Positions 55,956 through 63,975 of a stretch of DNA of 64,000 nt are shown here, in pieces (the stretch's first letter is position 1; each line of letters starts with the position of its first letter). This DNA comes from Treponema sp. (GTDB lineage: Bacteria; Spirochaetota; Spirochaetia; Treponematales; Treponemataceae), in assembly GCA_016290995.1 (NCBI GenBank), contig JAEEVR010000010.1, positions 25,242-89,241 on the forward strand, in the 5' to 3' direction. The notes beneath the pieces were generated by a model. It ran no database searches and was not told the DNA's origin. It worked only from the letters and a program-made list of their open reading frames with translations. Both the position numbers and the translations under genes were made by a program.

Positions 55956-56005
55956 AACTTCCGCATTCGCGGAAGTTCGGGTCCGCTCAGTTTGGGCGGA
56001 TTTTT
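55956..56005 (+). terminator. Twin hairpins after the lipoprotein gene
   Basis: First: AACTTCCGC (55956-55964)/GCGGAAGTT (55969-55977) with tetraloop attc and no T run. Second: TCCGC (55982-55986)/GCGGA (55996-56000) followed by ttttt, a terminator shared with the convergent lgt gene. Confidence 0.75.
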
Positions 56006-56013
56006 AGTTTTGT

Positions 56014-56991
56014 CTATTTTTCGCGCTTAGCCTTGGCGTAGATTCCCGCGCCGACGATTATTCCGACTCCGGCCACAATCATAAGGAAACACAAAATTTG
56101 GCCGGTCGAAATGTTCAGCAGCGAAGTGTTTTGGCTGATTGAGGCAGTAGGGTCGCTTGAGATTCTAAAGCCCAAGTCGCTGTCGGGCATTCTAAAGTAT
56201 TCCAAGCAAAAGCGGATGGCGCCGTAGCCGGCTAAATACATTCCTGTCAAAAATCCGTTAAAGGGCTTTTTCTTTCGGAGGAACCATAGAAGCGCGAAGA
56301 GTGCGATTCCCTCAAAAAAGGATTCGTACAACTGGCTTGGGTGGCGGGGCAAATTTACCATAAGGTTTTGCTCCACGCTCATTCCGATGTCGGCGGCGAA
56401 ATTTTTTACCCATTCGATTGACGGAGAAAATTTTTCTGCGTCAGGGAAAATCATGCCCCAAGGCATTTTTGTGATGCGGCCGTACAATTCTCCGTTTAGA
56501 AAATTTCCGATGCGGCCAAAGGTGTAGCCAAGCGGAATCGCGGTACACATCGCGTCGGACCATTGCAAAAAAGAGCGCTTGTGAACTTTGCACCAAACGA
56601 TCATTCCAATCGCTCCGCCGATGGCGCCGCCGTGGTAAGACATTCCCTGAAGTCCTGTCCAGCGGCCGCTTTCGTCAAAGGGCCAAAAAATCAGCCAAGG
56701 CTTTGTCAAATATTTTCCGCTAGTGTCGTAAATCAAGGTTGAAAAAATGCGGGCGCCAAGGAGAAGAAAAACGATTCCTGTGGCGATAAAGCTGGTCAAC
56801 TCGTCTTCGCTTGCCGGGCGGTCGGGGCATTCCAACGCTCCTTCCGTAAACTGCTTTTTAAGGGCAAGGTATGCAAAGCCAAAGGCAAAGACATACATCA
56901 AGCCGTACCAGCGCAAAAGGCCCAAAAAGGGAACGCCGGGAAAAATCTCCGGGTGAATCCATGACGGATAGTTTATGTAAAGAAAATTCAT
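56014..56991 (-). CDS. lgt: Prolipoprotein diacylglyceryl transferase
   Basis: 325 residues, seven predicted membrane helices. RWYGLMYVFAFGFAYLAL, SYHGGAIGGAIGMIVW, the Lgt signature PLGYTFGRIGNFLNGELYGR and HPSQLYESFFEGI. Adds diacylglycerol to the lipobox Cys of lipoproteins such as those at 3577, 44442 and 54659. The ATG overlaps the end of the minD-like gene (ATGA), so it has no promoter of its own. An insertion in the C-terminal part (~266-295) is less conserved. Confidence 0.97.
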   Translation of the reverse strand: MNFLYINYPSWIHPEIFPGVPFLGLLRWYGLMYVFAFGFAYLALKKQFTEGALECPDRPASEDELTSFIATGIVFLLLGARIFSTLIYDTSGKYLTKPWLIFWPFDESGRWTGLQGMSYHGGAIGGAIGMIVWCKVHKRSFLQWSDAMCTAIPLGYTFGRIGNFLNGELYGRITKMPWGMIFPDAEKFSPSIEWVKNFAADIGMSVEQNLMVNLPRHPSQLYESFFEGIALFALLWFLRKKKPFNGFLTGMYLAGYGAIRFCLEYFRMPDSDLGFRISSDPTASISQNTSLLNISTGQILCFLMIVAGVGIIVGAGIYAKAKREK

Positions 56992-58136
56992 ACTTTAAAT
57001 CCTTGCTGGGCCGCTTTGACTAATTTTGATTTTAGCATAGTGTTTTCTTTTCTGACTTGCGTAAGCTCGTAAGAAAGAGTTTTTATCGTTTCGACCAATT
57101 CGCCTTCGGTAAGGGCGCCGCTTCCAAGCAAATCGCGCAAGCCCGCCATCTTGGCCTCGTAGTCTTCCTCCGCTTCCTCCGTCGCCACGTCAAAGGAATT
57201 GTTGACGTTGTCGGCCGGCGGCTCAAACTCGTCGCCAAAGCGCAAAGTTTCGCTGGAGAGGATTTTTTCGGCGATGCGGTAGATGGCCTGCGACAAAATG
57301 TTTTGCGGCTTGTAAATGACGATTGGAAGGCGGGAGGCGAGCGCCTTGTCTTCCAATGAGTCGCGGTAAAGAACGCCCATGTGCTCAAGGTCGATACCCA
57401 AGTATTCTTTGCAGGAACGGCGGATGCGCAGCGCCTTGTCGGCGTCTTTTGGATCGTCGATCATGTTCATTACAAGACGAGGGCGGAAAATCTTTAGGTT
57501 TCGCATCACCGCTTCGGAATTTTTGGGGTCGACTTTTACAAGCTCTTGCATCATTTGCGGAATGTAAAGCTTTTGCATCGCGCTTGAGCTTTTCTTAAGC
57601 TCGCGGAACCACTTGGCCGCCTCGCTGGACGTTTTGAACGTTGAATTCATCAAGCGGAAGACCGCGTTTTTAAGGAACAGGTAGGCGTTGAGCGTGGCCG
57701 TGACGGCCGGCGCCGAGACTACGATTCCCTGCGGCGAAAGCAAGAACAAGTCCAAAATGATTTGGTGGGTTCCCGCTCCCAAGTCGATTACCAAATAGTC
57801 GCAATCCACGTTTTTAAAGTTTTTGATTATTTTGGAACGTTGCGGGGCCTTGAGCGCCGTAAGTCCCGGGATTTCTGAGTCGCCGGCGATAAAGCTAAGG
57901 TTGTCGTATTCTGTGGGCTGAATTATGTCGGCAAAGTTGCCGTTCCCCAAAAGCCAAGTGCCCAATCCGTGTTTTGGGCTGGGTTGTCCGAGTACAAGGT
58001 GAAGGTTTGAAGCGCCCAAGTCAAGGTCGGCCAAAACGACTTTTTTTCCGGCTTGACCCAAAGCGATGGCAAGGTTTGCGGACAAAAGGCTTTTGCCGAC
58101 GCCGCCCTTTCCGCTGGCAACAGGAATTATTTGCAT
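56988..58136 (-). CDS. MinD/ParA-family P-loop ATPase with C-terminal coil
   Basis: 382 residues. Deviant Walker A GKGGVGKSLLSANLAIALGQ, DLDLGASNLHLVLG and DYLVIDLGAGTHQIILDLFL place it with the MinD/FlhG/Mrp-like ATPases. After ~300 the chain is acidic and ends in a coiled coil (ELVETIKTLSYELTQVRKEN). FlhG-like control of flagella number or placement is possible, but no flagellar gene is near; its partner here is lgt. The promoter is divergent from ctpA and the -10 box lies 6 bases before the ATG, so the mRNA should be leaderless. Confidence 0.88.
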   Translation of the reverse strand: MQIIPVASGKGGVGKSLLSANLAIALGQAGKKVVLADLDLGASNLHLVLGQPSPKHGLGTWLLGNGNFADIIQPTEYDNLSFIAGDSEIPGLTALKAPQRSKIIKNFKNVDCDYLVIDLGAGTHQIILDLFLLSPQGIVVSAPAVTATLNAYLFLKNAVFRLMNSTFKTSSEAAKWFRELKKSSSAMQKLYIPQMMQELVKVDPKNSEAVMRNLKIFRPRLVMNMIDDPKDADKALRIRRSCKEYLGIDLEHMGVLYRDSLEDKALASRLPIVIYKPQNILSQAIYRIAEKILSSETLRFGDEFEPPADNVNNSFDVATEEAEEDYEAKMAGLRDLLGSGALTEGELVETIKTLSYELTQVRKENTMLKSKLVKAAQQGFKV

Positions 58137-58142
58137 TCTTCC

Positions 58143-58171
58143 ATTCTATCATAATATGCGCGATTTTGCAA
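58143..58171 (-). promoter_or_regulatory. minD-like/lgt promoter, predicted leaderless
   Basis: Minus strand TTGCAA (58166-58171), 17-bp spacer, TAGAAT (58143-58148). The ATG begins at 58136, leaving ggaaga as the only bases between. Confidence 0.75.
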
Positions 58172-58211
58172 TTCCGCCGTTGTGTATGCCGCCATGTAAC
58201 TTTTTGCGCCC

Positions 58212-58240
58212 TTGAAAATTCATTATATATGGAATATAAT
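58212..58240 (+). promoter_or_regulatory. ctpA promoter, predicted (near-)leaderless
   Basis: TTGAAA (58212-58217), 17-bp spacer, TATAAT (58235-58240). ATG at 58250 follows after 9 bases, giving at most 2-3 untranslated bases and no Shine-Dalgarno sequence. Confidence 0.78.
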
Positions 58241-58249
58241 GACGACACT

Positions 58250-59734
58250 ATGAATTCTCATTCAACTAAGGTTAAGGTTTTCCGCGCGGCGGCTTTCGCG
58301 CTGTGCTTTTTTGTTTCGGGCTTTTTCGTTTCAAAGTGCTTTGCCGAAAGCGGACAAAAAAAGAACGAGCAAGTTGACTCAAGCGAATACATTCGAACCA
58401 TCGCGCAAATTTTCTACACGCTGCAAAGCCGTTTTGTGGAAGAGGTCGATCCCGAAGTCTTGTACAAGGGCGCTCTTGACGGAATGATGAAGTCCCTCAA
58501 CGACCCTTACACCGTTTACCTTGACACAAGCGACATGCGCTCCTTGAACGACACGACGGAAGGCGCCTTTTATGGCGTCGGCCTTTCGATTTCCAAGAGG
58601 AACGAATCAAGCGCCGACAACCCGGCCTACGTCGATGTAATCTCTCCGATAGAAGGAACGCCGGGCTACAAGGCTGGAATTCAGGCCGGCGACAAATTGA
58701 TAGAAATCAACGGCGAGCCCACGCCCGAAATGTCCATGGAAACCGTTCTTTCAAAATTGCGCGGTCCAAAAGGCGAGGGCGTCGAAGTCACCGTTCTTCG
58801 CGGAAAGAGCGTCACATTTAAGAGAACTTTGATCCGCGACTTGATAGAAGTTCCGACTGTTGAATTTGGAACGGTTCAAAGCAAAAAAAATCTTTACGGC
58901 TATATGAAGTTGATTCAATTTACGCCTGACACAGTTCCCAGAGCGCGCGAGGCGATTGAATCATTTAAAGAAAAAAAATGCTCAGGCATCATAATCGACT
59001 TGCGCAACAATCCCGGCGGACTCTTGGACAGCGCCGCCAAGATCGGAGACTTCTTTATTGACGAAGGCCCGATCGTTAGCACAAAGAGCCGCTTGAGTTT
59101 TGAAACGCGCTCGATCACGGCGGACAAGGCTAACACGATTATTAAGGACATGCCGATTGTCGTTTTGATAAACAAGGGCTCTGCCAGCGCGTCCGAAATT
59201 TTAAGCGGCGCATTAAAGGACAACCATTTGGCTTACTTGGTCGGAGAGCGCACTTACGGCAAGGGCAGCGTTCAGCAAGTGATGACGCTAAAGCACAACG
59301 ACGGAATCAAAGTGACAATGGCCCGTTACTACACGCCCAGCGACACCAACATCGACAAAATCGGAATTCCGCCGGACAAGGAGATTACGCTCAACCCTGA
59401 ATACACAGAGGAGCAAACAAAGGTTTTCTTAAAACTAAGCGAAGACGAGACGATTAGAAAATATGTCGAAAACCATCCCGGAATGTCTGAGGCCGACATC
59501 GCCTCTTACGCGGAGCTTTTGCGCAAAGACTACGACTTGGACTTGCGCTTGCTTCGCCGCTTGATTCGCATCGAGGTTGGCAGAACAAAAGAGCCGCGTC
59601 TTTATGACTTGGATTTTGACGTTCAGCTTGTCGAAGCGATGAACATTCTTGACCAAGGAAATTTTAAGGCGCTTGTAAAGAATACAAAGACTTTGAAGGA
59701 ATTGCAGGAAGAGGCGGAAGCCCAAAAGCAATGA
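58250..59734 (+). CDS. ctpA: C-terminal processing peptidase (S41 family)
   Basis: 494 residues from ATG 58250 (MNSHSTKVKVFRAAAFALCF); the longer open frame upstream runs through the promoter. N-terminal signal anchor (~10-28), PDZ domain (VDVISPIEGTPGYKAGIQAG, DKLIEINGE) and the S41 core GIIIDLRNNPGGLLDSA. Catalytic Ser313 (GSASASE) and Lys338 (TYGKGSVQ) lie 25 residues apart, as in E. coli Prc. Periplasmic protease trimming protein C-termini. Overlaps rsmE by 4 bases. Confidence 0.96.
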   Translation: MNSHSTKVKVFRAAAFALCFFVSGFFVSKCFAESGQKKNEQVDSSEYIRTIAQIFYTLQSRFVEEVDPEVLYKGALDGMMKSLNDPYTVYLDTSDMRSLNDTTEGAFYGVGLSISKRNESSADNPAYVDVISPIEGTPGYKAGIQAGDKLIEINGEPTPEMSMETVLSKLRGPKGEGVEVTVLRGKSVTFKRTLIRDLIEVPTVEFGTVQSKKNLYGYMKLIQFTPDTVPRAREAIESFKEKKCSGIIIDLRNNPGGLLDSAAKIGDFFIDEGPIVSTKSRLSFETRSITADKANTIIKDMPIVVLINKGSASASEILSGALKDNHLAYLVGERTYGKGSVQQVMTLKHNDGIKVTMARYYTPSDTNIDKIGIPPDKEITLNPEYTEEQTKVFLKLSEDETIRKYVENHPGMSEADIASYAELLRKDYDLDLRLLRRLIRIEVGRTKEPRLYDLDFDVQLVEAMNILDQGNFKALVKNTKTLKELQEEAEAQKQ

Positions 59735-60510
59735 GACAGTTTGTTTCCGCCGTCGCCCCAAATTCTAAAGGCCTCTTGGAAATAAGCGGAAAGGACTTTC
59801 ATTACTTAAGAAAAGTTTTGCGCTTGGCGGCTGGTGACATGATCAGCCTTTCGCTTCCGGGCGGAGCGGCGCAAGACGCGACTGTCTGCAAGGTTGACGA
59901 CGGCGCAAAGAAGATTACGATCCAAGTTTGCGGAACGGATGTCGCGGACGAAAATCGTTCGCAAGACAAAAATCCCGCCGCTTTGCGGACCCGCCTCGCT
60001 CTTTTGCAGTTCATTCCAAAACCGCAAAAAATGGAATTGATTGTAAGGCAGGCGACTGAATGCGGAGTCGCGAACATAATTCCCGCAATCGGAGAATACA
60101 CGCAAGCCGGCTGCGAAAAGGCTTTGCAAAAGTCTGACCGCTTTGAAAAAATAATCCGCGAGGCGCGCCAGCAAAGCGGCTCGCAAGTCGAGACGAAAAT
60201 TTTCCAGCCGCAAAAGCTGCAAGCCGCGCTTGACTTGATTGACCAAATCGAGCCGGACGCCTTAAAGCTTTTTTTGTATGAAAGAACGGATGGAACGCAA
60301 GCTTTTAACGACGCGCTTTTTGGCAATGAACAAGATCGCCCGCGTTCTTGCGTTTATGCGGTCGGCTCGGAAGGCGGAATAAGCCCCGCCGAATGCGAAC
60401 TGCTTTTGGCCCGCGGCTTTAAGGCGGTTCACTTTAACACGAATATTTTGCGCTGCGAAACCGCTTCGCTCTACGCGGCGGCGGCGATTCAAAGCGCGCT
60501 TGACAATTAG
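59731..60510 (+). CDS. rsmE: 16S rRNA m3U1498 methyltransferase RsmE
   Basis: 259 residues. N-terminal PUA-like part (FHYLRKVLRLAAGDMISLSL) and the SPOUT knot LLQFIPKPQKMELIVRQATE, CGVANIIPAIGEYTQA, IIREARQQSGSQV, AVGSEGGISPAECELLL, LRCETASLYAAAAI. Methylates U1498 of 16S rRNA. An Asp/Glu/Asn-rich insertion (VADENRSQDKNPAALRTR) separates the domains. ATGA overlap with ctpA. Confidence 0.96.
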   Translation: MRQFVSAVAPNSKGLLEISGKDFHYLRKVLRLAAGDMISLSLPGGAAQDATVCKVDDGAKKITIQVCGTDVADENRSQDKNPAALRTRLALLQFIPKPQKMELIVRQATECGVANIIPAIGEYTQAGCEKALQKSDRFEKIIREARQQSGSQVETKIFQPQKLQAALDLIDQIEPDALKLFLYERTDGTQAFNDALFGNEQDRPRSCVYAVGSEGGISPAECELLLARGFKAVHFNTNILRCETASLYAAAAIQSALDN

Positions 60511-60527
60511 ATGGGAGGGCTAAAAAG

Positions 60528-61265
60528 ATGGCTATCGAAAGAATTGACATTACTGGAGTCGGCGTTGACATTTGCCGGCCGGAGAATATGGAAAACGAAA
60601 TTTTGGAATTGCTTGCAAAACCCGGCACAAAGCAAATTGTTTTCCTTTCGATTTGGGGCCTTTTAAAAGCGCGCGGCAAGAACACCTTTGCCGAGTGCGT
60701 AAAAAACGCCGATTTGGTTCTTCCGATTTCAAAAAGCATTCTTAAGGCCGCCGCCTTCCTAAAGCGCGAGGTTCCCGACCGTTACAATCCCTTTACCGCT
60801 CTCATTGACATCCTTACGATTTTGGACACGCATTACAGAAGCTTTTACATGTTGGGCGGAAAGAAAAAGTCCTTGCAAAAAGCGGTTGGAAACGTTATGA
60901 AAACTTTTCCCAATTTGCGAGTCGTTGGCCGCTATGTCGGCTATTATCCTAAGACGCAGGAAGATGACATCATTCAAGCGATTTACAAGGCCTCTCCATC
61001 TTTGGTTTTGCTCAGCGAAGGAATCAAGGAAAAAGATTGCTGGCCCTACGCGCGCCGCAACCGTTTTTCGTCAAGCGTATTCATTTACTACCGCGACGCA
61101 ATTGGAATTTTCAGCGACCAAGTTCACCGCGCCAAGGAATCGACCTTTAACGCGGGGCGTGAGATTTGGAGCGAAATAATTAGAAATCCGTTAAAAATTT
61201 TCTTGCTTTTTCCGTATTTATACTTTAAAATGTTACTTGTCTGGTACAGGATTTTTAAAAAGTAA
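60528..61265 (+). CDS. WecG/TagA/CpsF-family glycosyltransferase
   Basis: 245 residues, GGGAGG upstream. The family adds N-acetylmannosamine(-uronate) to lipid-linked sugars. Seen: ADLVLPISKSILKAAAFLKR in the place of the usual AD-x-x-P-DG region, FYMLGGKKKSLQKAVGNVMK, FPNLRVVGRYVGYYPKTQED, SLVLLSEGIKEKDCWPYARR and a C-terminal amphipathic/hydrophobic anchor (KIFLLFPYLYFKMLLVWYRI). The DG motif is replaced by IS, so substrate choice may differ. Likely membrane-bound envelope glycan synthesis. Confidence 0.85.
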   Translation: MAIERIDITGVGVDICRPENMENEILELLAKPGTKQIVFLSIWGLLKARGKNTFAECVKNADLVLPISKSILKAAAFLKREVPDRYNPFTALIDILTILDTHYRSFYMLGGKKKSLQKAVGNVMKTFPNLRVVGRYVGYYPKTQEDDIIQAIYKASPSLVLLSEGIKEKDCWPYARRNRFSSSVFIYYRDAIGIFSDQVHRAKESTFNAGREIWSEIIRNPLKIFLLFPYLYFKMLLVWYRIFKK

Positions 61266-61277
61266 TTCATTTAAATT

Positions 61278-62408
61278 ATGTTTTCAAAAATCAACAATGT
61301 CTCAATTGCGGTTGTCGCAAGCGACCCGGATGTTCATCTTTTCTTTAGCTGCGTGTTTGGGGAAGAGTTGAACATGCAAATGTATCTAGACGCGCGGATA
61401 GACGAAGTTTTGAAAAATCAAAAAAACTTTGACTATATGATAATCGACGCGCGGACAGCCTTAAAAGAAAACCAAAAAGGTTGTTGGAAGAAAATTTGCG
61501 ATCTGTTCAAAAATAATGTATTGGTGTTGATCTCGGTCGGCGAAGAAAAATTTTTCGGCGAACATTTGTTTCAAACTGTAAAGACGATTTTTTATCCATT
61601 CACAAAAAACGACTTTTATGCCGCGTTTGAGGATAGCCCGGCTCCTGTTGTCAATGACCTTCCGCAGTTCGCGCGCTTGATGGGGTCCAGCGAAAAAATA
61701 AAAGAAGTAAGAAGAAAAATTCTTATGGTGGCCGATACGAATGTGCCCCTCATCTTTTTTGGAGAGAGCGGAACTGGAAAGACGATGGCGGCAAAAATCG
61801 CGCATGAGCTTTCATTAAGAAGGGACAAGCCTTTTGTAATCGCAAACATGGCCAACGCAAGAAGCGAGTTCATAGAAAGCATATTGTTTGGAAACGTTCG
61901 GGGCGCCTTTACCGACGCTCGCGACAGGCAAGGGCTTTTTAAAAGCGCCAACGGCGGAACTTTGTTTATGGACGAAATCGCGGATCTTTCCTTGGAGTGC
62001 CAAGCAAAGCTTTTGCGCGTTATAGAAACGGGAGTCTTTAGGCCAATCGGTTCCGACCAAGAAGTAAAATGCGACGTGCGCTTGATTTTTGCAACCAACG
62101 CGGACTTGCAATATTTGGTTCGCAAAAAGCGTTTTAGAGAAGACTTGTACTGGCGAGTCGTTGACTTTCCGATAACGGTTCCGGCTTTGAGGGAGCGTAT
62201 TGAGGATTTTCCGCTTTTAATCGAAAGCGAGCTAAAAGAAATTCAAAAGCTTGCCGGAAAGAGTTTTTCGATTACAAAGGCGGCTGTCTTAAAAATGAGC
62301 GCTTGCGATTGGCCCGGAAACTTTCGCCAGTTTAGGGCTTGCCTAAGGCGCGCGGCGATCCTGTCTAGAGACACGTGCATGATTGACCACGAGGCGATAA
62401 GCTTTTAG
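61278..62408 (+). CDS. Sigma54-type AAA+ activator, GAFTDA variant, no DNA-binding domain
   Basis: 376 residues. Residues ~1-125 form a receiver-like domain (YMIIDARTALKEN with candidate Asp, PFTKNDF with candidate Lys) whose acidic pocket is poor. The AAA+ domain has Walker A GESGTGKT (162-169), GAFTDA (209-214) instead of GAFTGA, GGTLFMDEIADLSLECQAKL and RFREDLYWRV. It ends soon after WPGNFRQFRACLRRA, so no Fis helix-turn-helix. Such activators can work from solution on sigma54 polymerase. The start has no ribosome site. Tail overlaps the convergent methyltransferase gene. Confidence 0.9.
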   Translation: MFSKINNVSIAVVASDPDVHLFFSCVFGEELNMQMYLDARIDEVLKNQKNFDYMIIDARTALKENQKGCWKKICDLFKNNVLVLISVGEEKFFGEHLFQTVKTIFYPFTKNDFYAAFEDSPAPVVNDLPQFARLMGSSEKIKEVRRKILMVADTNVPLIFFGESGTGKTMAAKIAHELSLRRDKPFVIANMANARSEFIESILFGNVRGAFTDARDRQGLFKSANGGTLFMDEIADLSLECQAKLLRVIETGVFRPIGSDQEVKCDVRLIFATNADLQYLVRKKRFREDLYWRVVDFPITVPALRERIEDFPLLIESELKEIQKLAGKSFSITKAAVLKMSACDWPGNFRQFRACLRRAAILSRDTCMIDHEAISF

Positions 62409-63124
62409 TCGTCGCGGTTTCTTGACGCAAGGCCGGCGGTTTTTGTGAATGTTTTTTCAATGTATTTGGCTTCGCTTTCAGAAAGGCTTGCTCTGGCCAA
62501 AATGCCCCGCCAAAAGTTTTCCATGTCGGGGCGGCCGGCGATCTTAAAAAAGCCGATTTTTTGCAAGTTGTCGGCGATGCATTTTACTGTTTTGTCCAGG
62601 CGGCTAAGCTCGATTTTTGTGTAGCCCTTAAGGTTTGGGTCCTGGGCTCTAAAAAAGTGGTAGCAAATGATTTGCACGGCGTGAGACAGGTTGAGCGACA
62701 TAAAGCCGGGGTCGGACGGAATCGTGACCCCAACAGAGCAAGATTCGACTTCCTCGTCGGTCAAGCCGGTGCGTTCGTTGCCAAAAACGACCGCTATTTT
62801 TCCGTCCGATTCCTTGACAAAGGAGCAAAATTCCTCCGGCAAAAACAGCTTTCCCTTGCGTTTTTTGCCCCTTCGTCTGGTGGTTCCGGCGCTGATAATG
62901 CAGTCCGCCGTGGCTTCTTGGATTGAATCAAAAAATTCGGCTTTTTCCCAAATATTTGCCGCGTGAATGGCCAATATTCGCACCCTTTCGTCGTCAAAAT
63001 CTTCCTTTTTTCCGACGATTCTTAAGTGAGAAATGCCGTTGTTTGCCATGGCCCTGCAAGCCGCTCCCACATTTCTGCTTTCTTCGGGTCTGCAAAGGAC
63101 AATGTATACTTGGTTCAAATCCAT
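62405..63124 (-). CDS. SpoU/TrmJ-type RNA 2'-O-methyltransferase
   Basis: 239 residues from ATG 63124 (MDLNQVYIVLCRPEESRNVG); a 30-residue hydrophobic extension upstream would run through the promoter and is rejected. SPOUT motifs NVGAACRAMANNGISHLRIV, GKIAVVFGNERTGLTDEEVE and IPSDPGFMSLNLSHAVQIIC. The order and the C-terminal helical part fit TrmJ (tRNA position 32), though other SpoU enzymes are possible. Predicted leaderless. Confidence 0.9.
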   Translation of the reverse strand: MDLNQVYIVLCRPEESRNVGAACRAMANNGISHLRIVGKKEDFDDERVRILAIHAANIWEKAEFFDSIQEATADCIISAGTTRRRGKKRKGKLFLPEEFCSFVKESDGKIAVVFGNERTGLTDEEVESCSVGVTIPSDPGFMSLNLSHAVQIICYHFFRAQDPNLKGYTKIELSRLDKTVKCIADNLQKIGFFKIAGRPDMENFWRGILARASLSESEAKYIEKTFTKTAGLASRNRDD

Positions 63125-63130
63125 GGCTCC

Positions 63131-63159
63131 ATTATAAGAAAAATGCCAAAATAATGCAA
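63131..63159 (-). promoter_or_regulatory. trmJ-like gene promoter, predicted leaderless
   Basis: Minus strand TTGCAT (63154-63159), 17-bp spacer, TATAAT (63131-63136). Six bases (ggagcc) separate the -10 box from the ATG. Confidence 0.8.
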
Positions 63160-63207
63160 TAAAATTGAAAAATCTAATAAAAAAAGCGAAAAATGCCGAA
63201 ATAAAAT

Positions 63208-63236
63208 TTGACATTTTAGGAATTTTTTGATAAAAT
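63208..63236 (+). promoter_or_regulatory. STAS gene promoter
   Basis: TTGACA (63208-63213), 17-bp spacer, TAAAAT (63231-63236). A leader of about 20 bases with GAGGGAG precedes the ATG at 63263. Confidence 0.78.
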
Positions 63237-63262
63237 TAGCAAATAAAGTTGAGGGAGACCGT

Positions 63263-63814
63263 ATGGTAAACAATAACACTCTCGTTCCCGGTTTTAATGA
63301 TGAAAAGGACGACAGCTTAAAAATCTCTTTGTCAAAAATCGAAGACGTTCCAAATTGCGTTTCGATTATCTTGAACGGCTATGTGGACACATACAATTCA
63401 AGCTTTTTCCAAAAGCGTATAAACAAGGTTGTTGAGGCTGGTTTTGTAAACTTGATTTTCAACTGCTCAGCGCTCAACTATGTCTCATCTACAGGCATTG
63501 GCTCTTTTACGGCCTTCCTTAAATTGGTAAAGCCAAAGGGCGGAGACATCGTTCTTTTGGAAATCCAGCCCAAGGTATTCGAAGTATTCCAGTTGCTCGG
63601 ATTCTCACAATTTTTCAATATTAAGAATTCTACGGAAGAGGCCGTTTCTTTCTTCAAGAGCGGATCCACACAGACAAACTCCCTCTTCCCCAAAGTATTC
63701 GCTTGCCCCGTTTGCCAGAGAAAACTCAAGGCCACTCGCGCCGGTCGTTTCCGTTGTTCGGAATGCAAGTCGATTTTGGCCATCGACGGCCAGGGCCAGG
63801 TCTTCCTAGGCTAA
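63263..63814 (+). CDS. STAS-domain anti-sigma-factor antagonist fused to a zinc ribbon
   Basis: 183 residues from ATG 63263 (MVNNNTLVPGFNDEKDDSLK); an earlier in-frame ATG at 63227 lies over the -10 region. Residues ~20-130 are a STAS domain with the phosphorylatable serine motif NYVSSTGIGSFTAFLKLVKP. Residues ~147-183 are a zinc ribbon, CPVC and CSEC, ending SILAIDGQGQVFLG. Probably in a partner-switching pathway controlling a sigma factor or enzyme; no kinase or phosphatase lies in the window. Confidence 0.92.
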   Translation: MVNNNTLVPGFNDEKDDSLKISLSKIEDVPNCVSIILNGYVDTYNSSFFQKRINKVVEAGFVNLIFNCSALNYVSSTGIGSFTAFLKLVKPKGGDIVLLEIQPKVFEVFQLLGFSQFFNIKNSTEEAVSFFKSGSTQTNSLFPKVFACPVCQRKLKATRAGRFRCSECKSILAIDGQGQVFLG

Positions 63815-63840
63815 GGCCGAACGCAGCCAGCCCCAAAACG

Positions 63841-63870
63841 AACGCCGCCATCGCGCGGCGTTTTTTTTTC
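63841..63870 (+). terminator. Terminator after the STAS gene
   Basis: AACGCCGC (63841-63848) pairs with GCGGCGTT (63855-63862), loop catcgc, then a long T run. Confidence 0.92.
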
Positions 63871-63946
63871 GCGTAGGAACGGAATTCCTGCCAAAAACAC
63901 ACGGAAAATTTTTTTAAAAAAATTTCAAAAAAAGCGCGCTTTTCTC

Positions 63947-63975
63947 TTGACAGTTTTTGCGGAAAGCGCTACATT
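63947..63975 (+). promoter_or_regulatory. Promoter directed off the right edge
   Basis: TTGACA (63947-63952), 17-bp spacer, TACATT (63970-63975). The sequence up to 64000 has no start codon with a ribosome site, so the gene or RNA it serves lies beyond the window. Confidence 0.65.

Noticed and set aside
57974..58249. N-terminal extension of ctpA
   Set aside because: It overlaps the divergent minD-like gene and the ctpA promoter; the signal anchor starts at ATG 58250.
63125..63214. Hydrophobic 30-residue extension of the trmJ-like protein
   Set aside because: It would be encoded by the promoter itself; homologues begin at MDLNQVYIVL-like sequence.
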